DNA from: Gammaproteobacteria bacterium
Lineage (GTDB): Bacteria > Pseudomonadota > Gammaproteobacteria > Steroidobacterales > Rariloculaceae
Assembly (NCBI GenBank): GCA_017577365.1
Contig: PKRJ01000008.1
Span: 16,847 to 80,846 of the forward strand
Direction: 5' to 3'
Length of the DNA: 64,000 nt
Made by a program: the position numbers and the translations under genes. Shown piece after piece: positions 51,206-60,211 of this stretch. Within the stretch, counting starts at the first letter, position 1, and every line of letters starts with the position of its first letter. A model generated the notes under the pieces. It saw only the letters and a program-made list of their open reading frames with translations. It had not been told where the DNA came from and did no database searches.

Positions 51206-52678
51206 ATGCGACAACTGAGGATCTTGTCGGTCGCGGCCCTCTGCTGGCTGGCCGGCTGCACGACCACGGAGGTCATGATCGCTCACTCGGTCGACCTCGT
51301 GGAGCCGACCGCTCCCGTCGACGAGGACAAGCTGCTCGACGTCGGTATCGTCGTTTTCGATCCCGGCGTGCCGGAAGGAGAGATCCCGAAGGACGTGCTC
51401 GAGGAGCTGATCCGCGAGGGCACGTTCGTCCACATCCGGCGCATGGAGTCGATGTATTTCGCCGTCGAGCTGCAGCGCGCCTTGCAGGACAGCGGGCATT
51501 GGGGCGGCGTGTGGGTCATGCCGACCGCGTCGAACGTCGCGGACGTCAATGTCACGGCCGAGATCCTGCATTCGGACGGCGATATCGTGCGCGTCCGCGC
51601 GAAAGCCGTCGATGCGACCGGGCGCGTCTGGATCAACGACCGCTACGAGCTCGAGACGCCCGCCGGCGTCTACAACCGCCAACGCTATCCGGGGATCGAT
51701 CCGTACCGCGATCTGTTCAACATGATCGCGAACGATCTCGCCGCCGCGCAGGCGAAACTCTCCGACAAGGATCGGGAGCAGATTCGCACGGTCGCTGCGC
51801 TGCGCTACGCGGAGGAGCTGAGCCCCGAGGCGTTCGCGGGCTACGTCGAGCCGCAGCGCAACGGCACGTATGCGCTGAAGCGCTTGCCCGCCGAGGGCGA
51901 TCCGATGTTCGATCGCACGCAGCGGGTGCGGCAGCGCGAGCGTCTGTTCGTCGAGACGTTGAACCAGCATTACGTCGGCTTCTCGAGCAAGGCCGAGGAG
52001 CCGTATCACGGCTGGCGGCAGTACGCGCGCGAGGAAGCGCTCGCGATCCGCGAGCTGACGAAGTCCGCGCGCTGGCGCACCGGGCTCGGTATCGCGACGA
52101 TCGTCGCGTCCGTCGTCTACGGCAGCAACGCCGGCAACGACAGCTTCTCGGAGCGGGTCGTGCGCGACGCGCTGATGTACATGGGCGTCGACGTGCTGCG
52201 CACGAGCGCGGTCCGCCGGCAGGAGAAGAAGCTGCATGCGTCGGCGCTCGAGGAGCTGTCGACGAGCTTCGAGGACGAGATCCAGCCGCTCGTCGTCGAG
52301 ATCAAAGGGACCGAGCATCGGCTGACCGGAACGGCCGAGGCGCAGTACCAGGAATGGCGCGATCTGCTACGGCAGCTCTTCGTCAGCGAGACGGGTTTCG
52401 TGCCGGAAGACGTGCACGTCTATGTCGAGGAGCCCCTCCAGCCCGGCATCGAGCCCGAGCCGACCGAAGACGCGGAGGCGGCCGACGAGTCCGCCGCGAC
52501 GGCCGAGGAGGGCGGCAGCGCCGCCCCCCCCGAGGCCGATGCTTCCGATGCTCGAGCCGGCACGACGAACGACGCGGAGCGCCGTGACGGCGAGGACGCC
52601 GAGGAATCGGAGGCGGCCGCATCCGGCGCCGGCGTGCAGATCGCGGCGGATGGCGCCGACGGCGCGAGCGGAGCCTGA
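51206..52678 (+). CDS. Outer-membrane-type lipoprotein of the envelope cluster
   Basis: 490 residues from ATG 51206 with GGGAG upstream. The lipobox is CWLAGCTTT (Cys18). The folded part (about 20-400) contains LLDVGIVVFDPGVPEGEIP, SMYFAVELQRALQDSGHWG and VMPTASNVADVNVTAEIL, which suggests a substrate- or protein-binding domain. The last 80 residues are acidic, Ala/Glu-rich and probably disordered. The 3' end overlaps the kinase-like gene by 29 bp, so the two are translationally linked. No family name is certain. Confidence 0.8.
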   Translation: MRQLRILSVAALCWLAGCTTTEVMIAHSVDLVEPTAPVDEDKLLDVGIVVFDPGVPEGEIPKDVLEELIREGTFVHIRRMESMYFAVELQRALQDSGHWGGVWVMPTASNVADVNVTAEILHSDGDIVRVRAKAVDATGRVWINDRYELETPAGVYNRQRYPGIDPYRDLFNMIANDLAAAQAKLSDKDREQIRTVAALRYAEELSPEAFAGYVEPQRNGTYALKRLPAEGDPMFDRTQRVRQRERLFVETLNQHYVGFSSKAEEPYHGWRQYAREEALAIRELTKSARWRTGLGIATIVASVVYGSNAGNDSFSERVVRDALMYMGVDVLRTSAVRRQEKKLHASALEELSTSFEDEIQPLVVEIKGTEHRLTGTAEAQYQEWRDLLRQLFVSETGFVPEDVHVYVEEPLQPGIEPEPTEDAEAADESAATAEEGGSAAPPEADASDARAGTTNDAERRDGEDAEESEAAASGAGVQIAADGADGASGA

Positions 52679-53522
52679 CGCAGCGGTTCGGGCCGCGTCC
52701 CACGCCGCGGCGGCGCTCGCCGCGTGCGGAGTCTCGCTCGAGACTTGCCTTCATTCGGGCTCGATCGCCGACGTCTACCGCGGGCGGCTCGAGTCCGGCC
52801 GAGAGGTCGCGATCAAGCTGACGACCGCGTGGGCCGGCGAGCGCGGCGCGGCGACGCTCCTCGCCCGCGAGCACCGCGCGCTCGCTTCGGTTTCGCATCC
52901 CAATATCGTCGAGCCTCTTCGATTCGTCGCGGGGGACCGTGCCGCCGTTCTCGTTCTCGAGTATTTGCCGGCGGGCGACCTCGTTCCGTTCGCGCAAGAG
53001 CCGCCCGAGCGCTGGATCGACGCGGCGATCGCGATCTGCTCAGCGCTCGCCGCCGTGCACGAAGCGGGTCTCGTGCACGGCGACGTCAAGGCCCGCAACG
53101 TGCTCTTCGCCGCCGACGGCACGCCGAAGCTGATCGACTTCGGGGCCGCGCTGCCGGTCGGGCAGCGCCGGAATCGCGGCGGCCGGACGCCGGCCCACGA
53201 GCCGCTGCGCTTCACGCTCGAGCGCGCGAGCCCGGCGCAGGACGTCTATGCGTTCGCGGTGCTCCTTTACGAGCTCGCCGTCGGCCGTCTGCCGTTCGGC
53301 GCGGCGCCCGTCGCGTACGTGCCGCCGCCGCCGATTCCCGCCGCGAGCCCGGCGCTGGCCGCGCTTTCCTCGCGCATCGGAGCGACTCTCGACGCGACGA
53401 CCCCTGCCGGGGTCGGGACACTTCTCGAATTCGCCGATGTCTTAGAATCCGTGCGCGAGGAAGCCGCGGACAAGGGGGACCGGCCGCCGGCCGGATGCTC
53501 CTCCGCGCGCGCCGCGCAATGA
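52650..53522 (+). CDS. Serine/threonine protein kinase-like protein
   Basis: 290 residues from ATG 52650. Kinase motifs are present: the ATP lysine in REVAIKL (Lys56), the helix-C Glu in AREHRAL, HGDVKARNVLF as catalytic loop (HRD is HGD) and DFG in LIDFGAA. The region between DFG and the late helices (QDVYAFAVLLYELAVGRLPFG) is short and lacks a clear APE motif and an activation-loop Thr. There is no membrane segment and no sensor domain. It may phosphorylate neighbours that the FHA domains encoded at 55158 and 58805 then read; that link is inference. Confidence 0.88.
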   Translation: MAPTARAEPDAAVRAASHAAAALAACGVSLETCLHSGSIADVYRGRLESGREVAIKLTTAWAGERGAATLLAREHRALASVSHPNIVEPLRFVAGDRAAVLVLEYLPAGDLVPFAQEPPERWIDAAIAICSALAAVHEAGLVHGDVKARNVLFAADGTPKLIDFGAALPVGQRRNRGGRTPAHEPLRFTLERASPAQDVYAFAVLLYELAVGRLPFGAAPVAYVPPPPIPAASPALAALSSRIGATLDATTPAGVGTLLEFADVLESVREEAADKGDRPPAGCSSARAAQ

Positions 53523-53575
53523 CCGGGAAGAATGTGCGCCGGGCGCGATCCGAGGCCCGGCGGGCATGCGCTTGA

Positions 53576-55105
53576 ATGACCGACGTGCAACAGGATCCCG
53601 ACCAGCGCTTGTACGAGGAGGCGATCGAACCGGTCCGACCCGGCTTCAAGACCGTGGCCGAGCCGGCCGGCACCCCTGCGCAGCGGCGACAACGGCGGCC
53701 GACCGCGCTGCTCGCGGCGGGCCTCCTCGGCGTCCTCGTGTTCGCCGCCGCGTTCGTATTCTTCGCGCTGCCGCGCTGGGTCGCGCCGGAGACGCCCGCA
53801 TCGGTCACGCCGCCGGCGCCCGCCGCGCCCGAAGCGCCGCCCAAGCCCGAGCTCTCGGAGGAAGAGCTCCGCGCGCTGCGCGAGCGCGCCGAGTCGCTGC
53901 TCGCCGACTTGCTGACGCAGCAGCAACGGCTCACGGCCCGGTCGGCGTCGAGCTGGGCCGGCGAGGAGTGGTCGAGGTACGAGGCGCTCTCGCGTCAGGG
54001 CGATGATGCGTATCTCGCAGAAGATCTCGAGGCCGCGATCGATGCGTACTCGGATGCGCTCGCGCTCGGCAACGAGCTGCTCGCGCGTTCGGATTCGATC
54101 GCCGACGCTGCGCTCGCGGCCGGCCGCCGCGCGATCGAAGCCGGCAATTCGGAGCTCGCAATCGAGCAATTCGATCTCGTGCTCGCGATCGAGCCCGATC
54201 ATGCGGAGGCGCGCGCCGGGCGTGAGCGTGCCGAGAAGCTGCCGGAGGTGCTCGATCTCGTGCGCCGCGCGGGCGATCTCGTGTCGCAGGGTCGATACGA
54301 CGAGGCCGCGGAAGCGTATCGCGCGGCGCTCGAGATCGACCGCGAGTGGCCCGCGGCGAAGCGCGGGCTCGAGGACGTCGAGCGGCGCATTGCCGACGCG
54401 CGCTACGAGGCGCTGATGTCTCGCGGCCTGCAGGCGCTCGCCGACGAGCGTTACGACGACGCAAGCGAAGCCTTCGAGGCGGCACTCGCGATGCGCCCGC
54501 AGTCCGCCGAGGCGCGCGACGGTTTGCTCCAGGCCGAGCAGGGCGCGAAGCTCGACGAGATCGCTTTGGCCGAGGCACGTGCGCTCGCGTTCGAGCGCCG
54601 CGAGCTGTGGCAGCAGGCGATCGCGCAATACGAGAATGCGCTCGCGGCCGACGCCACGCTCGCGTTCGCGCACGCGGGGCTCGAGCGCGCGCGGGCGAGG
54701 GCGGACCTCGACGCGAAGCTCGCGAACCTGATCGACAACCCGAGCTTGCTGTTCCGCGACGACGTGCTTCGCGACGCCGAGAGGCTGCTCGCGGAAGCGC
54801 GCGAGACGCTCGCCGCGGCCGGCGAGCAGCCGAGGCTCGCGGGGCAGATCGAGCGCCTCGACGAGCTCGTCCGCATCGCGAAGACGCCGATCACGGTGCA
54901 GCTCGTCTCCGACGGCAGAACCGAGGTCACGCTGTATCGCGTCGGCCGCCTCGGCGCGTTCTTGACGCGGGAGGTCGAGCTTCGTCCCGGCAACTACACG
55001 GTGATCGGCTCGCGCGACGGTTATCGAGACGTGCGGCAGACCTTCACCGTGCTGCCGGGCCGCGAGCTCGATCCGATCCGCGTGATCTGCACGGAGACGA
55101 TATGA
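53576..55105 (+). CDS. Membrane-anchored TPR protein with PEGA-like C-terminus
   Basis: 509 residues. A cytoplasmic tail of about 40 residues is followed by one membrane helix (about 44-66, LLAAGLLGVLVFAAAFVFFAL) and a Pro/Ala/Glu linker. At least four TPR-like helical pairs occupy about 130-400 (EAGNSELAIEQFDLVLAIEP, SQGRYDEAAEAYRAALEID, ADERYDDASEAFEAALAM, ERRELWQQAIAQYENALA). The C-terminal 80 residues (RVGRLGAFLTREVELRPGNY, IGSRDGYRDVRQTF) resemble a PEGA domain. Predicted topology places TPR and PEGA in the periplasm, as an assembly scaffold. Confidence 0.88.
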   Translation: MTDVQQDPDQRLYEEAIEPVRPGFKTVAEPAGTPAQRRQRRPTALLAAGLLGVLVFAAAFVFFALPRWVAPETPASVTPPAPAAPEAPPKPELSEEELRALRERAESLLADLLTQQQRLTARSASSWAGEEWSRYEALSRQGDDAYLAEDLEAAIDAYSDALALGNELLARSDSIADAALAAGRRAIEAGNSELAIEQFDLVLAIEPDHAEARAGRERAEKLPEVLDLVRRAGDLVSQGRYDEAAEAYRAALEIDREWPAAKRGLEDVERRIADARYEALMSRGLQALADERYDDASEAFEAALAMRPQSAEARDGLLQAEQGAKLDEIALAEARALAFERRELWQQAIAQYENALAADATLAFAHAGLERARARADLDAKLANLIDNPSLLFRDDVLRDAERLLAEARETLAAAGEQPRLAGQIERLDELVRIAKTPITVQLVSDGRTEVTLYRVGRLGAFLTREVELRPGNYTVIGSRDGYRDVRQTFTVLPGRELDPIRVICTETI

Positions 55106-55157
55106 GGGGAACGACGATACGCGCCGGCTCACCGGCGCGCGGCGGGATGGAGCTCCG

Positions 55158-57590
55158 ATGAACGACGCGACCGACTGGGTCTTGAAGACCGAGGTCGAAG
55201 GCTTCACGCGGCATTTCGCCGTGGAAGCGCTGCCGGTGACGATCGGCGGCGATCCGCGCGCCGACATCCGGCTGTCCGGAGTGAACGGCACGCTGTCGGT
55301 CGGCATGCTCGACGGCGTCTTCTTCATCCAGCCGACGCGCGACACGCGGAACTTGCGAGTCGCCGGCGAGCACGTGACCGGCGCGCGCAAGCTCTCCGAC
55401 GGTGACATCGTCGCGCTCGACACCGCGCGGATCACCTGCCGAATCGACGGAGGACGGCTCAGGCTCGAGATCGACGCGCGCGTCACGGCCGGCGATACCG
55501 CGCCGCCCGATCTCGAGGAGCTCGCGCGCGAAACGCGCGCCGACGAGGAGATCGCGATCACGCCGGTCGCGTTCCGCCCGGGGGCGGGCCAGCGCGTCGG
55601 ACGGCGCAAGCGTCCGAGCATCGCGGCGATCGCCGCGTCGTTCGCGTTCGTCGTGCTCGCCGTGCTCGCGTGGTACGCGTTCACCGCGCGATCCGTGTCG
55701 CTCGAGTTCGTGCCGGAGCCCGAGGTCGTCGAGCTGCCCGATACGCTGTTCAAGGTCCGCGTCGCCGATCGTTTCATGCTGCGTCCCGGCAGGCACCGCG
55801 TGACCGCGCAGCTTCCGGGTTACTACCCGCTCGATACGGAGATAGAGGTCGGCTTGCTGCAGGACCAGCGCTTCGAGTTCGAGCTGACGAAGCTGCCGGA
55901 CCAGGTCGAGCTCGTGACGCTGCCCGAAACGGGCGCCGAGGTGCTCGTCGACGGCGAGCCGGTCGGGCGCACGCCGCTCATTGCCGAGATCCGTCCGGGC
56001 CGGCATCGGCTCGAGTTCCGTGCGGACCGTTATCTGCCGGAGCTGCGCGAGATCGACGTCGAGGGCGGTGGGCAGCGGCGGGCGTTGACCGTCGAGCTGA
56101 CGCCGAGCTGGGCGCCGGTCAGCATCGAGACGACGCCGGCCGGCGCGACCGTCCTCGTCGACGGCGAGCCCGCCGGGACGACGCCTGCGACGCTCGAGAT
56201 CGAGGCCGGCCGCCGCGAGATCGAGGTTCGGCTAGCGGGATACAACGCCTGGCGCACGGAAGTCGACGTGACCGCGAACGAGCCGCTCACGCTGCCGCCG
56301 ATCGCGTTGGTCCAGGCGGACGGGCGCGTCGAGCTCGTCAGCACGCCGAGCGAGGCGGCGGTGAGCGTCGACGGCGAGTATCGCGGCCGCACGCCGTTGA
56401 CGCTGAGCCTTAGGCCCGGCCGTGCGCATCGCATCACGCTCACGAAGCCGGGATACGAGCCCGTGACGCGCGAGCTCACGGTCGAGGCCGACAGCGGGCG
56501 GCGCATTCAGATCGAGCTCGCCGCGCAGTACGGCGACGTCGAGATCGTGAGCGAGCCGCCGCAGGCCGAGATCTGGGTCGACGGCACGCGCACCGCGACG
56601 ACGCCCGCGACGCTCAAGCTCACCGCCCTGCCGCACGAGATCGAGGTACGGCTCGACGGTTACGCCGCGCGTAATGCCGAGGTCACGCCGCGTCCGGGCT
56701 TCGCGCAGCGGCTCGAGTTCGAGCTCGAGCCGCTCGACGACGCGACCGGCAGCGGTTATCCGCGCATCATCACGACCGGGCTCGGCCAGCCGCTGCGGCT
56801 GATCCCCGCCGGCCAGTTCACGATGGGCTCGTCGCGACGCGAGCCCGGGCGCCGCTCGAACGAGACGCTGCGGCGCGTGAAGCTCTCCCGCGCGTTCTAT
56901 CTCGGCGTCTACGAGGTCACGAACGCGGAGTTCCGCGAGTTCATGGCCGATCACGACTCGGGGTCTGTCGCCGGACGCTCGCTGAACGACGACAAGCAGC
57001 CGGTCGTGAACGTGGACTGGGAAGATGCCGCGCGCTTCTTGAATTGGCTCAGCATTCGCGACGGCCTGCAGCCGGTCTACGAGGAGTCGGCGGACGGCAC
57101 GATCGTCGCCGCGCGGCCGCTGCGCAACGGCTATCGGCTGCCGACCGAGGCCGAGTGGGAGTGGGCCGCCCGCTTCGCGGAGCGCGAGACGGCGCTCGTC
57201 TATCCGTGGGGCACGGAGCTGCCGCCGCCGGACCGCTCGGGCAATTTCGCGGACGTCAGCGCCGCGAAACTGTTGCCGACGACGCTCGTGACCTACAACG
57301 ACGGCTTCGAGGTCACGGCTCCGGTCGGAAGCTTCCCGGCGGACGCGCTCGGGCTTCACGACATCGGCGGCAACGTCTCGGAGTGGATCCAGGATTTCTA
57401 CGACGTCTATCCGGAGGGCAACACGGAGCAGGCGGTCGATCCGCTCGGGCCCCTGACCGGACGTTTCCACGTCGTCCGCGGCCCGAGCTGGCGCAGCGCG
57501 ACGCAGACGAATCTGCGGATGGCGTATCGGGACTATGCCTCGGAAGGCAGGGACGATCTCGGCTTCCGAATCGCGCGCAACCTCGAATGA
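55158..57590 (+). CDS. FHA-like/PEGA-repeat/SUMF1-like membrane protein
   Basis: 810 residues. An N-terminal FHA-like domain (about 10-108, VTIGGDPRADIRLSGVNG, HVTGARKLSDGDIVAL) faces the cytoplasm. A membrane helix (about 154-174) leads to a degenerate and then four clear PEGA repeats (about 248-525; motif VLVDGEPAGTTPATL). A formylglycine-generating-enzyme-like domain follows (about 540-810) with MGSSRREPGRRSNE, YRLPTEAEWEWAAR and IGGNVSEWIQDFYD. The segment VVRGPSWRSATQTNLRM lacks the catalytic cysteines of true FGE, so it is likely a binding domain. It would connect a cytosolic phospho-signal to the periplasm. Confidence 0.92.
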   Translation: MNDATDWVLKTEVEGFTRHFAVEALPVTIGGDPRADIRLSGVNGTLSVGMLDGVFFIQPTRDTRNLRVAGEHVTGARKLSDGDIVALDTARITCRIDGGRLRLEIDARVTAGDTAPPDLEELARETRADEEIAITPVAFRPGAGQRVGRRKRPSIAAIAASFAFVVLAVLAWYAFTARSVSLEFVPEPEVVELPDTLFKVRVADRFMLRPGRHRVTAQLPGYYPLDTEIEVGLLQDQRFEFELTKLPDQVELVTLPETGAEVLVDGEPVGRTPLIAEIRPGRHRLEFRADRYLPELREIDVEGGGQRRALTVELTPSWAPVSIETTPAGATVLVDGEPAGTTPATLEIEAGRREIEVRLAGYNAWRTEVDVTANEPLTLPPIALVQADGRVELVSTPSEAAVSVDGEYRGRTPLTLSLRPGRAHRITLTKPGYEPVTRELTVEADSGRRIQIELAAQYGDVEIVSEPPQAEIWVDGTRTATTPATLKLTALPHEIEVRLDGYAARNAEVTPRPGFAQRLEFELEPLDDATGSGYPRIITTGLGQPLRLIPAGQFTMGSSRREPGRRSNETLRRVKLSRAFYLGVYEVTNAEFREFMADHDSGSVAGRSLNDDKQPVVNVDWEDAARFLNWLSIRDGLQPVYEESADGTIVAARPLRNGYRLPTEAEWEWAARFAERETALVYPWGTELPPPDRSGNFADVSAAKLLPTTLVTYNDGFEVTAPVGSFPADALGLHDIGGNVSEWIQDFYDVYPEGNTEQAVDPLGPLTGRFHVVRGPSWRSATQTNLRMAYRDYASEGRDDLGFRIARNLE

Positions 57591-57651
57591 AACCGGCGAT
57601 CGGATGTCTATATTGCGTCGTCACATCGATACGCGACGTGAAGGAGCGACG

Positions 57652-57882
57652 ATGACGGGAAAGGGGAACATCGGAGCGGGTCTCGCGGCGCTCGCAGCGC
57701 TCGTGCTCGCAAGTCCCGCGGCCGCGCAGGACGAGCAGCCGGCGCCGCCCGAGACCGCGCAGGACGCGGAGCGAGACCGAAGCGCGCCGCGACGGCCCGC
57801 GGCCGGCGGGGAGGATGACGTCTTCATCCCCACCGAGGAGATCGGGGCGGACGAGGAGGTCGTATTCCCGGTCGATATCTGA
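57652..57882 (+). CDS. Small secreted protein with acidic tail
   Basis: 76 residues from ATG 57652, with AAGGAGCGAC directly upstream. The signal peptide (IGAGLAALAALVLASPAAAQ) is followed by a charged linker and the compact tail DDVFIPTEEIGADEEVVFPV. I recall similar tails in other marine gammaproteobacterial proteins but no assigned function. Position between the SUMF1-like and TolQ-like genes suggests a periplasmic accessory subunit. Confidence 0.75.
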   Translation: MTGKGNIGAGLAALAALVLASPAAAQDEQPAPPETAQDAERDRSAPRRPAAGGEDDVFIPTEEIGADEEVVFPVDI

Positions 57883-57974
57883 GCGATCGGACCGGCCGCG
57901 AGCTCGACGCCCGGCCGGTCGAGCGACCGGTCGTGTCGAGGAGTCGGGCCCGCGGGGCCTTCCGGAGTGCACGA

Positions 57975-58775
57975 ATGAGAAGAACGTTTTCGAACGAGTT
58001 CCTGTTTCAGGTCTTCGCGCTGATCATCGCCGTGATCGTCGTGCATTCGGTGTACGTCACGGTCGTTCGGCCGAGAGCGAATGCGGTTCTCGCCGAGCAG
58101 GCGCTGCGCATGCAGCAGGACGAGAACTATGCGCCCGACCAGTCGGTGTGGGTGATCATCCGCGACTACGAGCAGGAATCGTGCTTCGTGCTGATGCTCT
58201 GGGCGTTCGCGATCATGGGCTACAAGGCCGTGCGCGTCGCGCGCGAACGTCGGCTGCTGCAGGACGAGCTGCTGCCTGTCCGCGAGGGCGTGCGGATCCT
58301 GCCCGAGGATACGCGCGAATACGCGCGCGTGCTCCAATCGCTGCCCGAATCGGCGAGGGGATTGCTCTTGCCGCGCGCGCTCTTGACCGCGCTCGAGCGA
58401 TTCGGGTCGACGCGCAGCGTGCAGGACGTCTCCGCCGTCGCGAAGACGATGTTCGAGTCGGAAAGCGATCGGCTCGAGTCGGATCTCGCGATGATCCGCT
58501 ACATCGCGTGGGCGATCCCGTCGATCGGCTTCATCGGTACCGTGCGCGGTATCGGCCTCGCGCTGGGTCAGGCGCATCGCGCGGTTCAGGGCGACATCAC
58601 CGGCGTCACGGAGAATCTCGGCACCGCATTCAACTCGACGCTGATCGCGCTCTTGATCTCGATCGTGCTGATGTTCCTCATGCATCAGCTGCAAGCGATG
58701 CAGGAGCGGCTCGTGTTCGACGCGCAGGAATATGTCGATCACAACTTGATCCGTCACATGCAAAGCCGCGGATGA
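57975..58775 (+). CDS. MotA/TolQ/ExbB-like proton-channel protein
   Basis: 266 residues from ATG 57975. Four predicted membrane helices lie at about 9-30, 68-85, 174-198 and 214-236, with a cytoplasmic region of about 85 residues between the second and third. The last two carry the family signature: IPSIGFIGTVRGIGLAL and NLGTAFNSTLIALLISI, matching the TolQ/ExbB third and fourth helices. Such proteins form pentameric channels around a dimer of a MotB/ExbD-type partner. No ExbD or TolR gene is adjacent; the two vWA proteins encoded downstream are the best candidates. Confidence 0.9.
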   Translation: MRRTFSNEFLFQVFALIIAVIVVHSVYVTVVRPRANAVLAEQALRMQQDENYAPDQSVWVIIRDYEQESCFVLMLWAFAIMGYKAVRVARERRLLQDELLPVREGVRILPEDTREYARVLQSLPESARGLLLPRALLTALERFGSTRSVQDVSAVAKTMFESESDRLESDLAMIRYIAWAIPSIGFIGTVRGIGLALGQAHRAVQGDITGVTENLGTAFNSTLIALLISIVLMFLMHQLQAMQERLVFDAQEYVDHNLIRHMQSRG

Positions 58776-58804
58776 GCTCCGCGCCCGGCTGACGGCGAGG
58801 TGGC

Positions 58805-60211
58805 GTGTTGCGAATGCTGGCGATCGAAATCAACGACGCGGGGATCGTGGTCGCGGACCGCGACGAGGTGCTCGCGATCGAGCCCGGCTACGCGCTCGCC
58901 GAGAACGGACGCATCGCGACCGGCGCGGACGCGGAGCGTCAGGCGCGGCTGAAGCCTCGGCACGTCAGCAATCGCTACTGGGCGAGCTTGAGCCTCGAGC
59001 CGGGAAGCGCCGGGATCGGCGAGCTCTCCGCGGCCGAGCTCGCGTATCGTCAGCTCGATGCCCTCTGGTCGAGGTTCCGCGGCAGCGCGTCGTCAGCCGT
59101 GCTCGTCGTTCCGGGCAGCTATACGCGCGAGCAGCTCGGCTTGCTGCTCGGGGTGGCCGACGAGTGCGGGATCGACGTCGCCGCGCTCGTCGATGCGGCA
59201 GTCGCGGCGGCGAGTCGTCCGTATCCCGGGCGGCGCGTCGTGCACGTCGACGCCGGGCTTCATCGCGTCTCGGTCACGCCGGTGGAGCAGGGGGACGAGG
59301 CGATCGCCGGCAGCGAGCTCGCGCTCGAATCGACCGGCCTCGCCGCGGTGCGGGACATGGTCGCGCGCTGGATCGCGGAGACGTTCGTGCTCGCGACGCG
59401 CTTCGACCCGTTCCATCACGCGTCTTCCGAGCAGGCGCTCTACGATCGGCTGCCTCGCTGGCTCGGCTCGCTCGATGAGGCCGACGCGATCGAGCTCACG
59501 CTCGAGCACGGCGAAGACACGTTCGCGGTCAAGGTCGAGCGCGAGCGACTCGTCGGCGTCGTGCGCGGCTTCAACCGCGCGGTAACGCAGCTGATCGCGC
59601 AGGCGCGGACGTCGGACGAGCCGCTCGTCGTGCAGGTCTCGGAGCGGCTCGCGCGTCTGCCGGGTCTTGCGCGCGAGCTCGCGCGGCTCGATGCGGCGCG
59701 GATCGTCAACCTGCCCGTCGGTCATGCCGCGCGCGAGGCGATCAAGGGCATCGAGCGCGTCGAGCGCAACGGCGGGCCGGTGAGGCTGCTGAAGCATCTG
59801 CCGTGGCGCGCTCCGGCCGAGGACGAGCCGGAGGCCGTCGTGCGCGCGCAGCCGAACGGCGAGCCGGCGCCTGCCGCCGACGCGCCGGTCCGAGACGTGG
59901 CGGCGACGCATGTCGTCTATCGCGGCGTCGCGTATCCGGTCGGCGCCGACGGCATCGTCATCGGGCGCGCCGCGATCGACGGGCGTAGGACGATCATCGT
60001 CGACGGCGCGCAAGGCGGCGTCTCGCGGTTGCACTGCGAGCTCGCGGTGCGCGACGGCGAGCTGCGCATCAAGGATCTGAGCCGGTACGGAACCTTCGTC
60101 AACGAGAAGCCGGTGAGCGGAGACGCGGTGCTCCAGCCGGGCGACGTGATCCGCGTGGGCTCGCCCGGCGTCGAGCTGCTCGTGATCGGGGTGGCGGGCG
60201 ATGGCGCGTAG
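58805..60211 (+). CDS. Actin-like ATPase-fold protein with C-terminal FHA domain
   Basis: 468 residues from GTG 58805 (ATG 58814 is an alternative). The N-terminal 340 residues look like an Hsp70/PilM-type actin fold: MLAIEINDAGIVVAD, then VLVVPGSYTREQLGLLLGVA, AAVAAASRPYPGRRVVHVDAG. The family ATP-loop glycines are poorly kept. An FHA domain occupies about 378-468 (GIVIGRAAIDG, GGVSRLHCELAVRDGEL, LSRYGTFVNE), with the phosphothreonine-binding Arg/Ser/His pattern intact. It is soluble and cytoplasmic, and its 3' end overlaps the first vWA gene by 11 bp. Confidence 0.85.
   Translation: MLRMLAIEINDAGIVVADRDEVLAIEPGYALAENGRIATGADAERQARLKPRHVSNRYWASLSLEPGSAGIGELSAAELAYRQLDALWSRFRGSASSAVLVVPGSYTREQLGLLLGVADECGIDVAALVDAAVAAASRPYPGRRVVHVDAGLHRVSVTPVEQGDEAIAGSELALESTGLAAVRDMVARWIAETFVLATRFDPFHHASSEQALYDRLPRWLGSLDEADAIELTLEHGEDTFAVKVERERLVGVVRGFNRAVTQLIAQARTSDEPLVVQVSERLARLPGLARELARLDAARIVNLPVGHAAREAIKGIERVERNGGPVRLLKHLPWRAPAEDEPEAVVRAQPNGEPAPAADAPVRDVAATHVVYRGVAYPVGADGIVIGRAAIDGRRTIIVDGAQGGVSRLHCELAVRDGELRIKDLSRYGTFVNEKPVSGDAVLQPGDVIRVGSPGVELLVIGVAGDGA

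Noticed and set aside
50654..52318. 554-residue minus-strand frame over the lipoprotein genes
   Set aside because: Antisense shadow; the plus-strand genes have signal peptides, lipoboxes and ribosome binding sites.
55158..57590. Calling the C-terminal domain an active formylglycine-generating enzyme
   Set aside because: The catalytic cysteines are absent and no sulfatase is encoded nearby.
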